From Cynocephalus volans (taxonomy: Eukaryota; Chordata; Mammalia; Dermoptera; Cynocephalidae): a DNA stretch of 64,000 nucleotides. The stretch is from positions 83,549,918 to 83,613,917 of the forward strand of contig NC_084469.1 of the NCBI RefSeq assembly GCF_027409185.1, given 5' to 3'. Positions 23,932 through 35,370 of this stretch are shown here, in pieces (positions within the stretch are counted from its first letter, which is position 1; each line of letters begins with the position of its first letter). The position numbers and the translations under genes were made by a program. A model generated the notes under the pieces. It ran no database searches. It was not told the DNA's origin and saw nothing but the letters and a program-made list of their open reading frames with translations.

Positions 23932-24371
23932 TGTATTAGTCTGTTTCTGTTGCTTATAACAAAATACACAGAACTGGGTAATTTGCAAGAAAACAAAATT
24001 TATTGCCTACAGTTGCAGAGGCTGGGACATCCAAAGTCCAGGGAACACATTTGGTGAGGCTCTTGGTGGTGACTTCAGTGATGCAGGGTATCACACTGCA
24101 AAACGGCAGAGCAGAGAGAACAAAAAAATTTCCTCATGCACTCTCCTTTTAAAGCCCTCAGAACCATGGCCCTGACTACTATCACTAATCTATTCACTAT
24201 GGAACGGTCCTACAATCTAATCACCTCTTCAAGGCCCCACCTTTCAATTACCATAATAGGATTTCCCACCCTCTTAACAGTCACAGTGGGTGCCAAGTTT
24301 CTAATACATAAAACTTGGGGGACACAATTCAAGCTTCAATGAGTTTGGGTGGGGGCATTCAACCCACTACA
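23932..24371 (+). mobile_element. MaLR LTR
   Basis: TGTATTAGTCTGTTTCTGTT start, 'AACTGGGTAATTTGCAAG', and a 3' end with 'GGGGGACACAATTCAAGCTT' then CCCACTACA. TG...CA termini fit. Confidence 0.85.
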
Positions 24372-24376
24372 CCTGT

Positions 24377-24661
24377 CAAGTGTTAACTGGCCAGAACTCA
24401 ACAAGCCAGAATCCCTCTTTTGCATAATGGGCCAACCCAATAAGGACTGAGTAAGCTTGAATCCCTCATTTGCATAGCGGACCTGAGTGGGAACCTGGGC
24501 GGGAACTTCTGTCTCATAACACAGTCCCTCTTTTTTGGTAGAGTGCACTTTCCTTCTGCACTGAAGGCTGCAAACTGTTTGCCAAATATAAAGTCTCCCT
24601 TTATCCCCAAATCCTTTTCCAGTGAATTTGTTAACAGTGGAAATATGTAAAGTTTGTAACA
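24377..24661 (+). mobile_element. Probable ERV1-type LTR
   Basis: GTGGGAACCTGGGCGGGAAC and CATAACACAGTCCCTC blocks, an AAATATAAAG box and a possible ...AACA end suggest a class I LTR. An internal near-repeat at 24,402 and 24,453 carries AATCCCTC(T/A)TTTGCATA. Family not named. Confidence 0.45.
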
Positions 24662-24821
24662 AAACAGAAAGAATAAACAAGCAATAACCACATATGCAGC
24701 ACTGTGATGCTTCTAAAGCTTTGGGGAGAAAAATCAAGAAAGAACAAAGACATTTAACTTATAACTCAGGAGCTATTTCCTGATAGAAATGAGAAATTTT
24801 ATATTTTAAAAGTCTGCTGAG

Positions 24822-24878
24822 CCAAGGTCAAAGGTTCAGATCCCCGTACTGGCCAGGTGCCAAAAAACCCAAAAACCA
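24822..24878 (+). mobile_element. 5'-truncated CYN SINE with target-site duplication
   Basis: AAGGTCAAAGGTTCAGATCC, then CTGGCCAGGTGCC and an A-rich tail. TCTGCTGAG flanks it at 24,813 and 24,879. Confidence 0.8.
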
Positions 24879-24887
24879 TCTGCTGAG

Positions 24888-25430
24888 CTTTCTACTGCTC
24901 TTCTTTTCTCCCACCAAAAATGTGAAAGCTTTAAAAGGCTCATTGGTAGAGACTTTGTGTTCTGAATGTTAAAACAGTGACAGGAGTAGAGGTGGAGGCT
25001 GCTACATCTAATTTCTCCCAATTTCCCAGAGGAAGCTCAGGTCCTAATTACAAGAGAGAACAAAAAGTGGCTTTGAATAGTCATTTTGGCTCATCAAGTA
25101 CTTAATACCTGTTTTTAATGAAGCTCCTGCCTAGTCTAATAGCATATTATGAGACTAGAAGCACCTAGTCATTTTAACAGCACTCATAAAAGATCTTGAG
25201 CAAAGTTAGAAATAGCATCAAAACCCAGTGAAAAGCAGACTCCCCTGGCACCTGTCCTAGTTCTTACTTTTTTTCTGTCTTCAAGTCAAGGATAGACTAG
25301 ATGACCTCTACTGATCCTTCTCATTTTTCTCAGGGTCAGTCCCCTAAAGGTCCATCTTTTATATCACTTCGTCTGTGATGCCCTCCCCAGCATGCCATAA
25401 CAGAATTAATTATTGCTTCATTTGCATGTC
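24888..25430. other. Intergenic, nothing recognised
   Basis: No supported feature. Confidence 0.45.
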
Positions 25431-25431
25431 T

Positions 25432-26590
25432 GTGACAGCCAACATCCAAGATGGCCCCCAATGGTCGAAGCTTCCTAGGATATGTGTCCTTATTTAGTCC
25501 CCTCCTATACTGAATGGGGCTGACTTGTGTATCCAGTAGGATATTGCAAAAATGACAGAGTATAGCTTCTGAAGTTAGGTCATAAAAAACATTGTGGATT
25601 CCTTCTTGTTCTCTCTCGGATCATGTAACTCTGTGGAAGGCCAACTGCTATGTCATAAGGACACTCAAGCTGTCCTGTGGAGAGTCCCACATGGTAAGGA
25701 AGTGAGGCCTCCTGACATCAGCTAGTGTGGTGGTTTTAAAAGATGTCCACAAATTCTTTGATATGCCTCCCTTTAAGAAGTGGAGCTTAATTCCCCTCAC
25801 CTTAAGTGTGTGCTGGACTTGGTAGCTCACTCCTAATAAATAGAACACAGCAGAAATGATGTTTTGTGACTTCTGAGACTTGGTCATGAAAGTTATTGCA
25901 ACTTTACCCTTGGTCTGTCTCTTGAATCATTTCATCTGGAGAGAAGCCACCTGACAGACTGCCATTGGTCATATGTGACCCCAAAAGTTCATGTGTCGGA
26001 AATGTGATCTCCACTGTAACAGTGTTAAGAGGGTGGGAAATCCTATTACGGTAATTGAAAAGTAGGGCCTTTAAGAGGTGATTAAATTGTGAGGACTGTA
26101 CCCTGGTGAATGGGTTGATCCATTCATGGAGTAATGGGCATGGTTCTGATGGGTTTTATAAGGAGAGTGAGTGAGAAGGTTAACTCACTCTTACTCAGGC
26201 CATTTCACCATGTGATACCCCGGTCACTGTAGAGTCACCATCCATAAGAAGACCCTCACCAGATGTGTTCCCCGGACTTTGGACTTCCCAACCTCCGAAA
26301 CTGTAAGAAATAAATTTTCTTTATGAATTACCCAGTTTCAGGCATTCAGTTATAAGCAACAGAAATGGACTAATACACATCATGAGGACACTCAAGCAAC
26401 CCTATAGATATGTCCACATGATGAGGAACTGAGGCCTCTTGCCACTACCCATGTGAATGAGCCACCTTAGAAGCACATCCTCCAGCTCTAGTCAAGTCCT
26501 CAGATGGCTATAGCCCTGGCTGACAGCTTGATTGCAACCTCCTCATGACAGACTGTGAGACAGAACCACCCAGTTAAGCTGCTTCCAAAA
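25432..26590. mobile_element. Two adjacent MLT1-like LTRs, the second interrupted
   Basis: Two related copies share CATAAGGACACTCAAG / CATGAGGACACTCAAG and a 'GAAGTGAGGCCTCCTGACAT'-like block. The first spans about 25,432-25,720, the second 25,727-25,973 plus 26,379-26,590, split by the MaLR LTR listed next. Subfamily not certain. Confidence 0.6.
25974..26378 (-). mobile_element. MaLR LTR nested in an older LTR
   Basis: Reverse strand begins TGTATTAGTCCATTTCTGTT and ends 'CATGAACTTTTGGGGTCACA'. Confidence 0.85.
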
Positions 26591-26879
26591 TTATAATCAT
26601 TTAAAATTTTAATTAGGCCTTTAAAATACATATGGTTTAACATTGTTAGCTAAATTAGTAAAGAAAAATGTATTTTGCATCCTAACATGGCAAAACAAAC
26701 TATCATTTTTGTTTTTTCAAGAAAGCCAAAATTTATGGTTAAGAGCTCAGACTATTGTGTGTTATTTGTGGATATAACTAATGACTAATGAAATGATGAA
26801 ACTATCAAAACTTAAATGATATTTACATACAAAACACAAAGAAATAAATTGAAACCCAAAATAATCTTTTTAAAGAAAG

Positions 26880-27545
26880 ATTGTTGAAGAAAAAACAGAA
26901 AAACAGGGCAGCTGCTTTGGAAAATGGTTTTCCAGTTTCTTATAAAGTTAAATTTAGAGCTACCATATAATCCCATAATTCCAATTCTAAGTATATACCC
27001 ATGAGAAAAGTAAACATATGTCCACACAAAAAGTTGTATATGAACGTTTATAGCAGCCTTATTTACAACAGCTAAAAAGTAGAAACAACCCAGATGTACA
27101 ACTGATGAATGGATAAACAAATTGTAGTACTTGTATATCCACACAATGAATATTATCTAGTCATAAAAAGGAATGAAGTACTGATAGATGCTACAACACA
27201 GATTAACCTTGAAAACATGCTAACTGAAAGAAACCAGACACAGAAGACAACACACTGTAGAGTTCCATTTACATGAAATGAACAGAATAGGTAGATTCAT
27301 GGAGAAAGTAGTTAGTGGAAAAGTAGATTAGTAGATTCATAGAGACAGTAGATTAGTGGCTGAGAAGGAAGAATGAAGAGTGGCTGCTCATAGATATGAT
27401 GTTTCATTTTGGCATGATGAAAATATCCTGGAATTAGACAGTGGTGATGGTTGCATAACTCTGTGAAAATACTAAAAACCACTGAATTGTACACTTTGAA
27501 TGGTATGTGAATTATATCTCAATAAAGCTATTATTTTTAAAAAGC
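26880..27545 (+). mobile_element. Old L1 3' end
   Basis: 'GCTACCATATAATCCCATAA', 'AACAACCCAGATGTACAACT' and 'ATTGTACACTTTGAATGGTA' follow L1 ORF2 C-terminus and 3' UTR order. No ORF. Confidence 0.7.
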
Positions 27546-28244
27546 TAACAGAAACAGACATTCAATATTTGCCAGAGAAACATTACTGCTTTTCAGCTTC
27601 TTACAAAATAGCACTAAAACCAACAAATCATATAATTGCCATGCTGGTGGTGAGTGAAAGGATGCTTCAAAGATATTTGCTTGGAAATATTGTATGAATC
27701 TGTGGTAAAAAATAGTAGAACAAATAAAGCTAGCAAGGAATTTTTCATTGCAACATGATAAATGCAAAGATATTGCTAAGATATACAATTTGAACATCAT
27801 GGTGAAATAAAGAACTTTTTTCCTGCTTCTCTGGTCACAAGCAGAACTTGCTCTGAAGCACATACAACCATGAAAGATTAAATTGTCAAGAAATGTGGTT
27901 TAGAGTTTAAGAATTGTGTAGAAGTACGTTTGTATGACACAGTTGCAACAGGAAAATACTCTGGAGTAGGTAACCAGTTTAAGGAGCAAGGATCAGAATG
28001 TGAATCAAAACACTGATTACTTCATTAAGAAAGTCATACCATGAAAAAAAAATGTCAGCTGAAGTATACTTTACTTAGGGATGTAATAAAAATTCTGAAT
28101 TATGTGAAAATGCATTAAATTTGAGGTTATTCTTTTTATTAGGTGATAATATAGAGGCTGATCGCAAAGAATTGTTATTGTATGCCATAGAGGCTCATAG
28201 CAAGTCTCCAAGGATGGCTTTCCTAATAAACCAGCCCTCCTGGT
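27546..28244. other. Intergenic, nothing recognised
   Basis: AT-rich, no supported feature. Confidence 0.5.
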
Positions 28245-28330
28245 ATTTACAATCAATTCTCATTATTCATGGATTCTATATTTGCAAATTCACCTCACTA
28301 AAATTTGTTTATAATCAACACTTGCAAGTG
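28245..28330. mobile_element. Tigger/MER-type DNA transposon scrap
   Basis: 'CAATTCTCATTATTCATGGA' followed by a 'GCAAATTCACCTCACTAAA' block is like one end of a Tigger-family element. Confidence 0.45.
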
Positions 28331-28689
28331 AATACTACTCAGTGACCCCAGTTGACTTAGCCCAACCAACACTTCTTGACCCACTAAATTGTGAGACAAG
28401 AACAATAAGAGTCTATGGTACTTGAGCCATATCCTACTTCCTGCCACCTCCCAGCTCAGCTTGGCAGAAGCACCACCCCAGGCAGTTACGGCAAAGAAGA
28501 CAGGATGTCCTCTCCCTTTAGCTCCCAATCAAGGGACATGGTATCTCACCAAGAGGAACAGGCCACCAGCATTATCTCCAACTCCCAGTTGATGTGGCTA
28601 AATTCCTGGGGAGTGAGTCTGGCCAAGAGGTCCAAGGCTCCCTTCCTCTGCTTCTCTTGGTGAGATACCATAGGAATTGAGAATCATAT

Positions 28690-29760
28690 CTAAGAGACCA
28701 TTGCCTAATAAAAGATCATGAAGATTTATGTATGTTTTTTTCTAAAAGTTTTTAGTTTTACATTTATGTCTGTGATCCATTTTGTGTTAATTTTTGTATA
28801 TGAAATCAAACTTCATTCTTTTGAATATGGATATACAGTTGTTTCTGCATCATTTGTTGAAGTGTAGTCATGCCACACTTGTGAAAAATCAATTGACTGT
28901 AAGGGTGAGGGTTTGTTTCTGGACACTCAATTCTATTCCATTAATTTATACAACTATTCTCTTGCTAGTACCATGCTGGCTTTATTATTGTAGCCTTGCA
29001 GTAAATTTTAAATCTAGAAGTGTGAGTACTACAATTTTGTTTTTATTTTTCAAGATTGTTCAGGGATGGAATTCTGAGTCTCTGGAATTTCTATATAAAT
29101 TTTAGGATCAATTTGATGCCCGCAAAGAAGCCAGCTGGATTTTGACAGGGATTGTGTTGAATCTGTAGATCAATTTGGGGGAGTATTGTGTTCTTAACCA
29201 TATTAAATCTTCCAATCCATGAACATGGGATATCTTTCCATTTATTTAGATTTTTTTTTTTTTTTTTGTCTTTTTCGTGACCGGCAAGGGGATCGCAACC
29301 CTTGGCTTGGTGTCGCCCTCGCCGCGCTCAGCCAGTGAGCGCACCGGCCATTCCTATATAGGATCCGAACCCGCGGCGGGAGCGTCGCTGCACTCATAGC
29401 GTTGCACTCTCCCAAGTGCGCCACGGGATCGGCCCTTATTTATTTAGATCTTTAATTTCTTTCAACAATGTCTGTAGTTTTCAGAGTATACGCTTTGCAC
29501 TTCTTTTATTCATTCCTAAGTATTTTATTCTTTTTGATACTATTATAAAGGTAATTGTTTTCTTAATTTCATTTTCACAGTATTGTAAGTGTATAAAAAT
29601 AGATTTAATTTTTATACCTTTACCTTGTGTTCTGCAATCTTGTTGAACTTGTTTATTAGTTCTAAAAGTTGTTGAATGAATTCCTTAGAATTTTCTACAT
29701 ACAAGATCATGTCATCTGCAAATAAAAATAGTTTACTTCTTCCTTTTCAATCTAGATGCC
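28690..29760 (-). mobile_element. Old L1 ORF2 segment, interrupted by a CYN SINE
   Basis: Reverse-strand L1 ORF2 DNA: 'CATTTGTTGAAGTGTAGTCA', 'CCAGCTGGATTTTGACAGGG', 'CATGTCATCTGCAAATAAAA'. Coding frames are destroyed. Confidence 0.7.
29252..29436 (-). mobile_element. CYN SINE, GC-rich subfamily dimer
   Basis: Inverted: GTGACCGGCAAGGGGATCGC, GTGAGCGCACCGGCCATTC, GGATCCGAACCCGCGGCGGG and GTGCGCCACGGGATCGGCC. TTTATTTAGAT flanks both sides. Confidence 0.95.
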
Positions 29761-30135
29761 TGTTATATCAGTTCATTTTTGTGTTGCTAAACAGAATACC
29801 TGAAGCTGGATGATGTATAAAGAAAAGAGGTTTATTTGTTTCACAATTCTGAGACAGCTGCATTTGGTGAGGGCCTAAGGCTGCTCCTATTTATGGTGGA
29901 AAGTGGCAGAACAGTCAGTACCAGGAGATCATATGGTGAGAAAGAAAGGGGGGGGGGAGAGAGAGAGGAGCTGCCAGGCTCTTTTTAACCCCTTCTCACA
30001 GGAACAAATCCATTCCTTTGAGAGCTCACTTACTCCCAAGGAAAGGCATTAGCCTATTCATGAGGGATCTATTCTTAGGACTCAAACACCTCCTACTAGA
30101 CTCTACCTCCCAACACTGCCCCATTGGGGATCAGA

Positions 30136-30172
<37 letters not shown>

Positions 30173-30380
30173 ACTGGGAAGGGGATCTTAACCCTTGACT
30201 TGGTGTTGTCAGCACCACGTTCTCCCAAGTGAGCTAACTGGCCATCCCTATATAAGGATCCGAACCCTTGGCCTTGGTGTTATCAGCACCACACTCTCCC
30301 AAGTGAACCATGGGCCAGCCCTTGGGGGATCAGACTTCAACATGAGCTTTGGGAAGATTAACATATCCCAACTTTATCAC
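29761..30380 (+). mobile_element. MaLR LTR interrupted by a CYN SINE
   Basis: 'TTGTGTTGCTAAACAGAATA' and 'GAGGTTTATTTGTTTCACAA' at the left, 'CATTGGGGATCAGA' and 'CAACATGAGCTTTGGGAAG' at the right. A (GGGA/GAGA) tract lies at 29,947-29,970. Confidence 0.8.
30136..30321 (-). mobile_element. CYN SINE dimer
   Basis: Inverted dimer with GGGGATCTTAACCCTTGACT, CATCCCTATATAAGGATCCG and GGGCCAGCC. The duplicated flank TTGGGG(G)ATCAGA is imperfect by one inserted G. Confidence 0.9.
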
Positions 30381-30483
30381 CTGTTATTTCATTTTCTTGT
30401 CTAATTGCCCTGCCTATAACCTCTAGTACAAATTTGAGGTTCCAACTTTTTTAAGACAAGAATTGATCAGACTTGCTCATTTA

Positions 30484-30672
30484 TTTATTTTTTTTTTATT
30501 TTTATTTTTTTTTTAAAAGATGACCGGTAAGGGGATCTTAACCCTTGACTTGGTGTTGTCAGCACCACGCTCTCCCAGTGAGCGAACCGGCCATCCCTAT
30601 ATGGGATCCGAACCTGTGGCCTTGGTGTTATGAGCACCACACTCTCCCGAGTGAGCCACAGGCCAGCCCCTG
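30484..30672 (-). mobile_element. CYN SINE dimer with 14-bp duplication
   Basis: Inverted dimer, GATGACCGGTAAGGGGATCT to GAGCCACAGGCCAGCCCC. GACTTGCTCATTTA at 30,470 and 30,673. Confidence 0.95.
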
Positions 30673-30789
30673 GACTTGCTCATTTAAAAAAAATATATCT
30701 TCAGCACTTTTAATGATCTAATGTTTTACTTCTTCCTTTCCAATTCAGATGCCTCATTTCTTTTTCTTGTCTAATTGCTCTGGCTAGAA

Positions 30790-31611
30790 CTTCTTTTAAA
30801 AACATTTTTTAAAAATTGACACATAATAATTGTACATATTTATGGAGTACAGTATTATATTTTGATACATGTATACAATATGTAATGATTAAATCAGGGC
30901 AATTAGCATATTCATCACCTCAAAACTTTATCATTTCTTTGTGTTGGTAACATTAAAAATCCTCTCTTTTAACTATTTGAAAAAATACAATAAATTGTTT
31001 GCTATACTTACCCTACAGTGCAATAGAACACTAGAACTTATTCTTGCTATCTAGCTGAAATTTTGTATGTTTTTTTATTTTTAATTAATTTTCTTTTTTA
31101 CATTCTATGATGTTGTTGCAGAGCAGTTGGGAGGGAGGGGGAAAAAGGGAAAGCAGAAGGAAATGTGATGGAAGAAGGAGGAAGGAGGAGGGGCAGGAAT
31201 GAGCACAGGGAGGAGGGGGCTTCCAGCAGTTAATTTTGTCTCTGTTAACCAGCTTCTCCCTATCCCTCCTCTTCCCAGCCTCTAGTAATCCCTAGTCTAC
31301 TCTCAACTCCCATGAGATCAATTTTTTTAGCTTCCACATATCAATGAGAACATGGTGTATTTATCTTTCTGTGCCTGACTTATTTCATTTATATTGTCCT
31401 CTAGTCTCATCCATGTTGTCTGGCTAGAACTTCCAATACTATGTTTAATAGAAGTGAAACCAGACAACCTTGTCTTATTCCTGATCTTAAGGGAAAAGCT
31501 TTCAGTCTTTGACCACTGAGTATGATGTTAGCTATGGGTTTTTCATATATGGCCTTTATCATGTTGAGGAAGTTTCCATCTATTTCTAGCTTATTGAGTA
31601 TTTTTTTCTTG
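30790..31611 (-). mobile_element. Old L1 3' UTR and ORF2 fragment, interrupted
   Basis: 30,810-31,070 and 31,240-31,420 are L1MA-like 3' UTR ('TAGAACACTAGAACTTATTC', 'CAGCCTCTAGTAATCCCTAG'). 31,420-31,611 is RT-domain ORF2 DNA in reverse ([12 protein letters not shown] motif). The 31,072-31,231 insertion splits it. Confidence 0.7.
31072..31231 (-). mobile_element. 5'-truncated relative of the 37.2-kb composite element
   Basis: In reverse it reads ACTGCTGGAAGCCCC, then pyrimidine-rich TTCCATCACATTTCCTT, CCCTCCCTCCCAACTGCT and ACATCATAGAATGTAAAAA, the same order as 38,669-38,831. It is inserted in an L1 3' UTR, with an imperfect AATTTTGT...GTT repeat on each side. The shared 3' end with a different 5' break point indicates target-primed retrotransposition of a multicopy family. 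Confidence 0.75.
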
Positions 31612-31614
31612 TGG

Positions 31615-31979
31615 TGTTGGGGCTCAGAAAGCAATACTCCAAAGTGAAGGCCTCAGAAGCAGCCTCAAAAGCAGTTTTCCTCTTACCTTTTGATACCCTC
31701 CTGTCTCTCAGCCTCATTCTCCCCTAAGGTAAAATCCTTAAAAGTAGAATCCTCTTCTCCAAGGTGCGTCATAGAAACCAGAACCTCTTTCCCCAAAGCC
31801 AGCCAAAAAGACTATTAGCATTTGATCATATTTTTCTTGTCCAATCACATTCCTACATTGCTGTCCGTGAATCATAGAACCTAAGCATAAAAATGGACAG
31901 TTTTTCCTATATCTTTGGTTCTTCATTCTGAAGGCTCCCGTGTCATGTAAAACTGTGATGAAATAACATTTGTTATGCC
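31615..31979 (+). mobile_element. Probable ERV1-type solo LTR
   Basis: TGTTGGGGCTCAGAAAGCAA start, GTGAAGGCCTCAGAAGCAGC and a 3' part with GAAGGCTCCCGTGTCATG and AAATAACATTTGTTATG. Recognised as an LTR by pattern; family not named. Confidence 0.55.
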
Positions 31980-31980
31980 T

Positions 31981-32399
31981 TGCTATGAGTCAAATGTGCT
32001 CCCCAAAAGTTCATGTGTTGGAAACTTAATCCCACTGTAACAGTGTTAAGAGGGCGGGAAATCTGATTATAATATTTGAAAGGTAGGGCCTTTGAGAGGT
32101 GATTGGAGCATAAGGACTGTGCTCTTGTGAATGGATTAATCCATTCATGGAGTAATGAGTTATCATAAACGTGGACTGGTGGTTTTATAAAGAATAAATG
32201 AAAGATCTTGTGATTCTTGCCATGTGATACCCTGCATCGCCATGGGACCCTGTGAGAGTTCCCACCCAGGCCCTCACCTGATGTGCCCCCAGAACATAAA
32301 CTTCCTAGCTTCCAAAACTGTAAGAAATAAATTTTTTTCTTTAGAAATTACCCAGTTTCAGGTATTCTGTTATAAGCAACAGAAAATTGACTAATACAT
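31981..32399 (-). mobile_element. MaLR LTR
   Basis: Reverse strand begins TGTATTAGTCAATTTTCTGT; the far end carries CATGAACTTTTGGGGAGCAC. Confidence 0.85.
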
Positions 32400-32489
32400 G
32401 ACTTTTCTTCATATTATTCTGTGTTTATCAGTTGATTTTTCAAAGAACTTTCAGGGGGTTGAAGGAGAAATCTTCCCTTGGCTCCTATA

Positions 32490-33045
32490 ATGGTAAAATA
32501 TACATAACATAAAATTTACCATTTTAGCCATTTTTTTTTTTTTTTTTTAAAGATGACCGGTAAGGGGATCTTAACCCTTGACTTGGTGTTGTCAGCACCA
32601 CACTCAGCCAGTGAGCGAACCGGCCATCCGTATATGGGATCCGAACCCAGGGCCTTGGTGTTATCAGCACCGCACTCTCCCGAGTGAGCCACGGGCCGGC
32701 CCCCATTTTAGCCATTTTTAAGTGAACAGTTTAGTGGCATTAAGAACATTTACACTGTTGTGCAACCATCACCACTATCCATCTCTACAACTTTTTCACC
32801 ATCCTATAATGAAACTCTATACTCATTAAACAATAATTCCCCTCTTCCTCCTTCCTCTAGGCCCTGGTAACCACTGTTCTACTTTGTCTCTATGAATTTG
32901 ACTACTCTAGGTACCTGACATAAGTTGAATCATACAATATTTGTCCTTTTGTGTCAGGCTTATTTCACTTAGCATAATGTCCTCAACATTCTTCCATGTT
33001 GTAGCATGTGTCAGGATTTCCTTTCTATTATGGCTCTGGAATCCA
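32490..33045 (-). mobile_element. Old L1 3' UTR, interrupted by a CYN SINE
   Basis: 'ATAACATAAAATTTACCATT', 'TTGTGCAACCATCACCACTA' and 'TTTCACTTAGCATAATGTCC' are L1 3'-end DNA in reverse. Confidence 0.7.
32536..32702 (-). mobile_element. CYN SINE dimer with 17-bp perfect duplication
   Basis: Inverted dimer. CCATTTTAGCCATTTTT at 32,519-32,535 and 32,703-32,719. Low divergence, so probably young. Confidence 0.95.
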
Positions 33046-33207
33046 TTTATTTCATTCAAGATAAGTTAAAATTTAACTATTACACTATGAGAAGAATTGT
33101 TAGAACTGGCCACTTATGATAATTGAATATGAATTTTGAAAATACATCATCAGTTCATTTTGGATAAGTTAATGAATACCCTGAATTTACTGAAATTGCT
33201 TTAAATC

Positions 33208-33295
33208 TATGAAGGTACTTCAAAAAGCTAGTGGAAAAAATAGAATTAAAATATAATATGAATCTCTCCATGAACTTTTTAAAAGTATACTTGTA
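33208..33295. mobile_element. Palindromic MITE, copy 3
   Basis: GAAGGTACTTCAAAAAGCTA pairs with CATGAACTTTTTAAAAGTAT; centre AAAATATAATATGAAT. The most eroded of the three copies. Confidence 0.65.
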
Positions 33296-34079
33296 TTCTT
33301 CCATTCCTATTAACATATCTCCATGAATCTGATTTTGTTATTATGAGAACCAAGATATAGTTTAAACATAAATTTTCTGCAGCAAGAAGTGCTATTGTCA
33401 ATCCAACCTATTTAGATAAATGACCAAACAAGAAGCAATCTCGTGTGCCACATTAAATGTTCTAGATGTTTATATACATGTTATTCATTCAAAGTGTGCT
33501 TATAGGAATTTCATGTACGTAACAGAAACTCATAACTGCTTTAATTACAATTGTAGAACCAAAAATTACCAGTGTAATAGCCAGTCTCGTAATAAATAAT
33601 GACTGGCAAATTTTCTCTGAGCGAAGTGTACAGTTAATAAATTATTTTCTCTCTGTTTATTGAAATGTAATTTTATGCCTGTCGAATTTATTTAAAAATG
33701 AACTTACATTTGTATTTTTTGGGTTCTTTTTTCGACTAATTTATTTTTTGTCTTTATTTGATTAGTATCAGTGATGGACGGATTGAAAAAAAACCAAAAA
33801 ACTGGTTCCTCATCATGGACAGTGAGTAGCACTGGTCTATTTAGACTGCTCCTTGAAGGCAGACACTGCATTTTATTTAAATTTGCCTGACACGGGCCTT
33901 CAGGAATTATTTATTAAACGAACGAATGAATTTTCAATACCTGCTGGGTCCGGGGCTTTCATCAAATTCTTCAACGATCAGCCTCGCTGACATTTATCGA
34001 AGTTTATTAAATGCCAGGACCTATGCGTAGCCCTTAGCCGTCCCCGTCCCCTTTTACTCTCGCGTTCTTCTGCCCCAGA
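33296..34079. other. Intergenic, nothing recognised
   Basis: AT-rich; ends at the C16orf87 CpG island. Confidence 0.5.
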
Positions 34080-34830
34080 CGGGACGTGCCCAGCACCACG
34101 GCCCGCCTTACGTGCATTCGTTGGTCAAGCTCGACGCCCGTTACTGCCGAGTCCCGCCAAAGCCACGCCCCCACGCTCTCCGCCCAGCCGGGAAAAGGCG
34201 TGGCTATTGTCCCCCACGCCCCCGGACTGTCCGGGCCATCTCCTCTCGTGAGACTCGGGGAAAGCCCGAGGGGCTGCGAACCCCAGGGTGGACTGGGTGT
34301 GGGGCGCGAGCCGCCGTGGGAGCGCGTGCCGCGGTCTCGGGCCTCTCGCGCCGGCCACCGCCGCGCCCCGCCCCCTCGGCACGCAGACCCCGCGCGAGCT
34401 CGCGCACGCGCGCGCACTCGCCAGAGCCTGGATCGGGACAGCCGGGACTGGGGGGGCGGAGGCCGGGCCGCTGAGGTACGAGGGGCGGAGCCCGAGCCGC
34501 CGTCGCCGCTGCTGCTGCCGGCGAGGGAGAGGAGCATGTCTGCAACTCGAGCCAAGAAAGTGAAGATGGCCACCAAATCATGCCCCGAGTGCGACCAACA
34601 GGTGGGCGCCGGGGGCCGGGCGCGCGAGCCGTCGGGGCGGGTGCGCGCGGGCGGGCGGCCGTTGGCTGTGGAGAGGCCCCCTCGCCGGGGTCCCGGCGGC
34701 CGAGCGCTTGGGCCGGCCCTTCGGCTCGGTGCGGCGACGGGAGCCCGGGACCGGTGGGGCTGAGCCCGGGGTTGCCGGGGAAACGCCCGGAGTCGCAGCC
34801 CGGCCGGTGTCCACCTGGCGGCGGTCAGAC
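34080..34830 (+). promoter_or_regulatory. CpG-island promoter of C16orf87
   Basis: Dense CpG from about 34,080 to 34,830 around exon 1. GCGCACGCGC (34,402-34,411) is an NRF1-type site, and GGGGCGGAG (34,481-34,489) is Sp/KLF-like. No TATA box is evident, so initiation is probably dispersed between about 34,420 and 34,500. AAGATGGCC (34,563-34,571) inside the exon matches a YY1 core. All motif calls are by eye. Confidence 0.75.
34536..34601 (+). CDS. C16orf87: C16orf87 exon 1, codons 1-22
   Basis: Encodes MSATRAKKVKMATKSCPECD plus QQ, then a CAG|GTGGGC donor at 34,602, phase 0. This is the N-terminus of the UPF0547 protein C16orf87, a small basic protein of about 154 residues in human. The CPEC knuckle (Cys16, Cys19) supplies the first half of a predicted zinc ribbon; the second half is in exon 2, 29 kb away. 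The first ATG has A at -3. A second in-frame ATG at codon 11 also has A at -3, plus G at +4. The family has been reported with HDAC1/2-MIER complexes, so a nuclear chromatin role is likely but not shown here. Confidence 0.95.
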
Positions 34831-35298
34831 GAGCGAGTCTGAGGGGGCGTGTGGGTTTGTGGTGAGCGGACGGGGCGCCTGTCGGGACCCTCCCGGAATC
34901 GCCTCTCCGGCTCCGGGTGACAGCGGTGGGAGGCTGGGGGCCGCGGCCCAAGTGAATGAGCACGGCCCCGTTTAGCTCCCTTCGGCCCTGGCGAGAATGC
35001 CCAGTGTGCCCTACTCCGAGCCCAGGCCCCTGCCTCCCAAAGCCCCCTCCTGCCTGTCGCACAGGGCTTTGTTCCCATTTCAGATGCGTGCGGTGTGGAT
35101 CGATCCCCAAAACTGTCCCCACCGCGACTTGGGCTGACGCTTAAATGTGACAAAAGAGGCCGCAATGTAATGACGTTTTCCCCTTTAGATTTCAGTGAGT
35201 TGGTGATCTTAATATGGTTTTTAATTTCATAACCCAAATTATTAATCTGATTTTTTTTTTTTAATGGCAAAAACTGGTCTTTGATTTGTTTTTTGGTT

Positions 35299-35370
35299 TT
35301 ATTTTTGGCGACTGATTGGTACAGGGATCTGAACCCTTGACCTTGGGGTGTTACAACACCACTGTCCTAA
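35299..35370 (-). mobile_element. Truncated CYN SINE
   Basis: GGCGACTGATTGGTACAGGG then ATCTGAACCCTTGACCTTGG; the A-box end is lost. 35,371-36,354 to its right is unassigned. Confidence 0.7.

Noticed and set aside
34034-35122. 362-codon minus frame and overlapping 225- and 230-codon frames at the C16orf87 promoter
   Set aside because: CpG-island composition artefact (Pro/Arg/Gly-rich); no domain, and it overlaps a convincing plus-strand exon.
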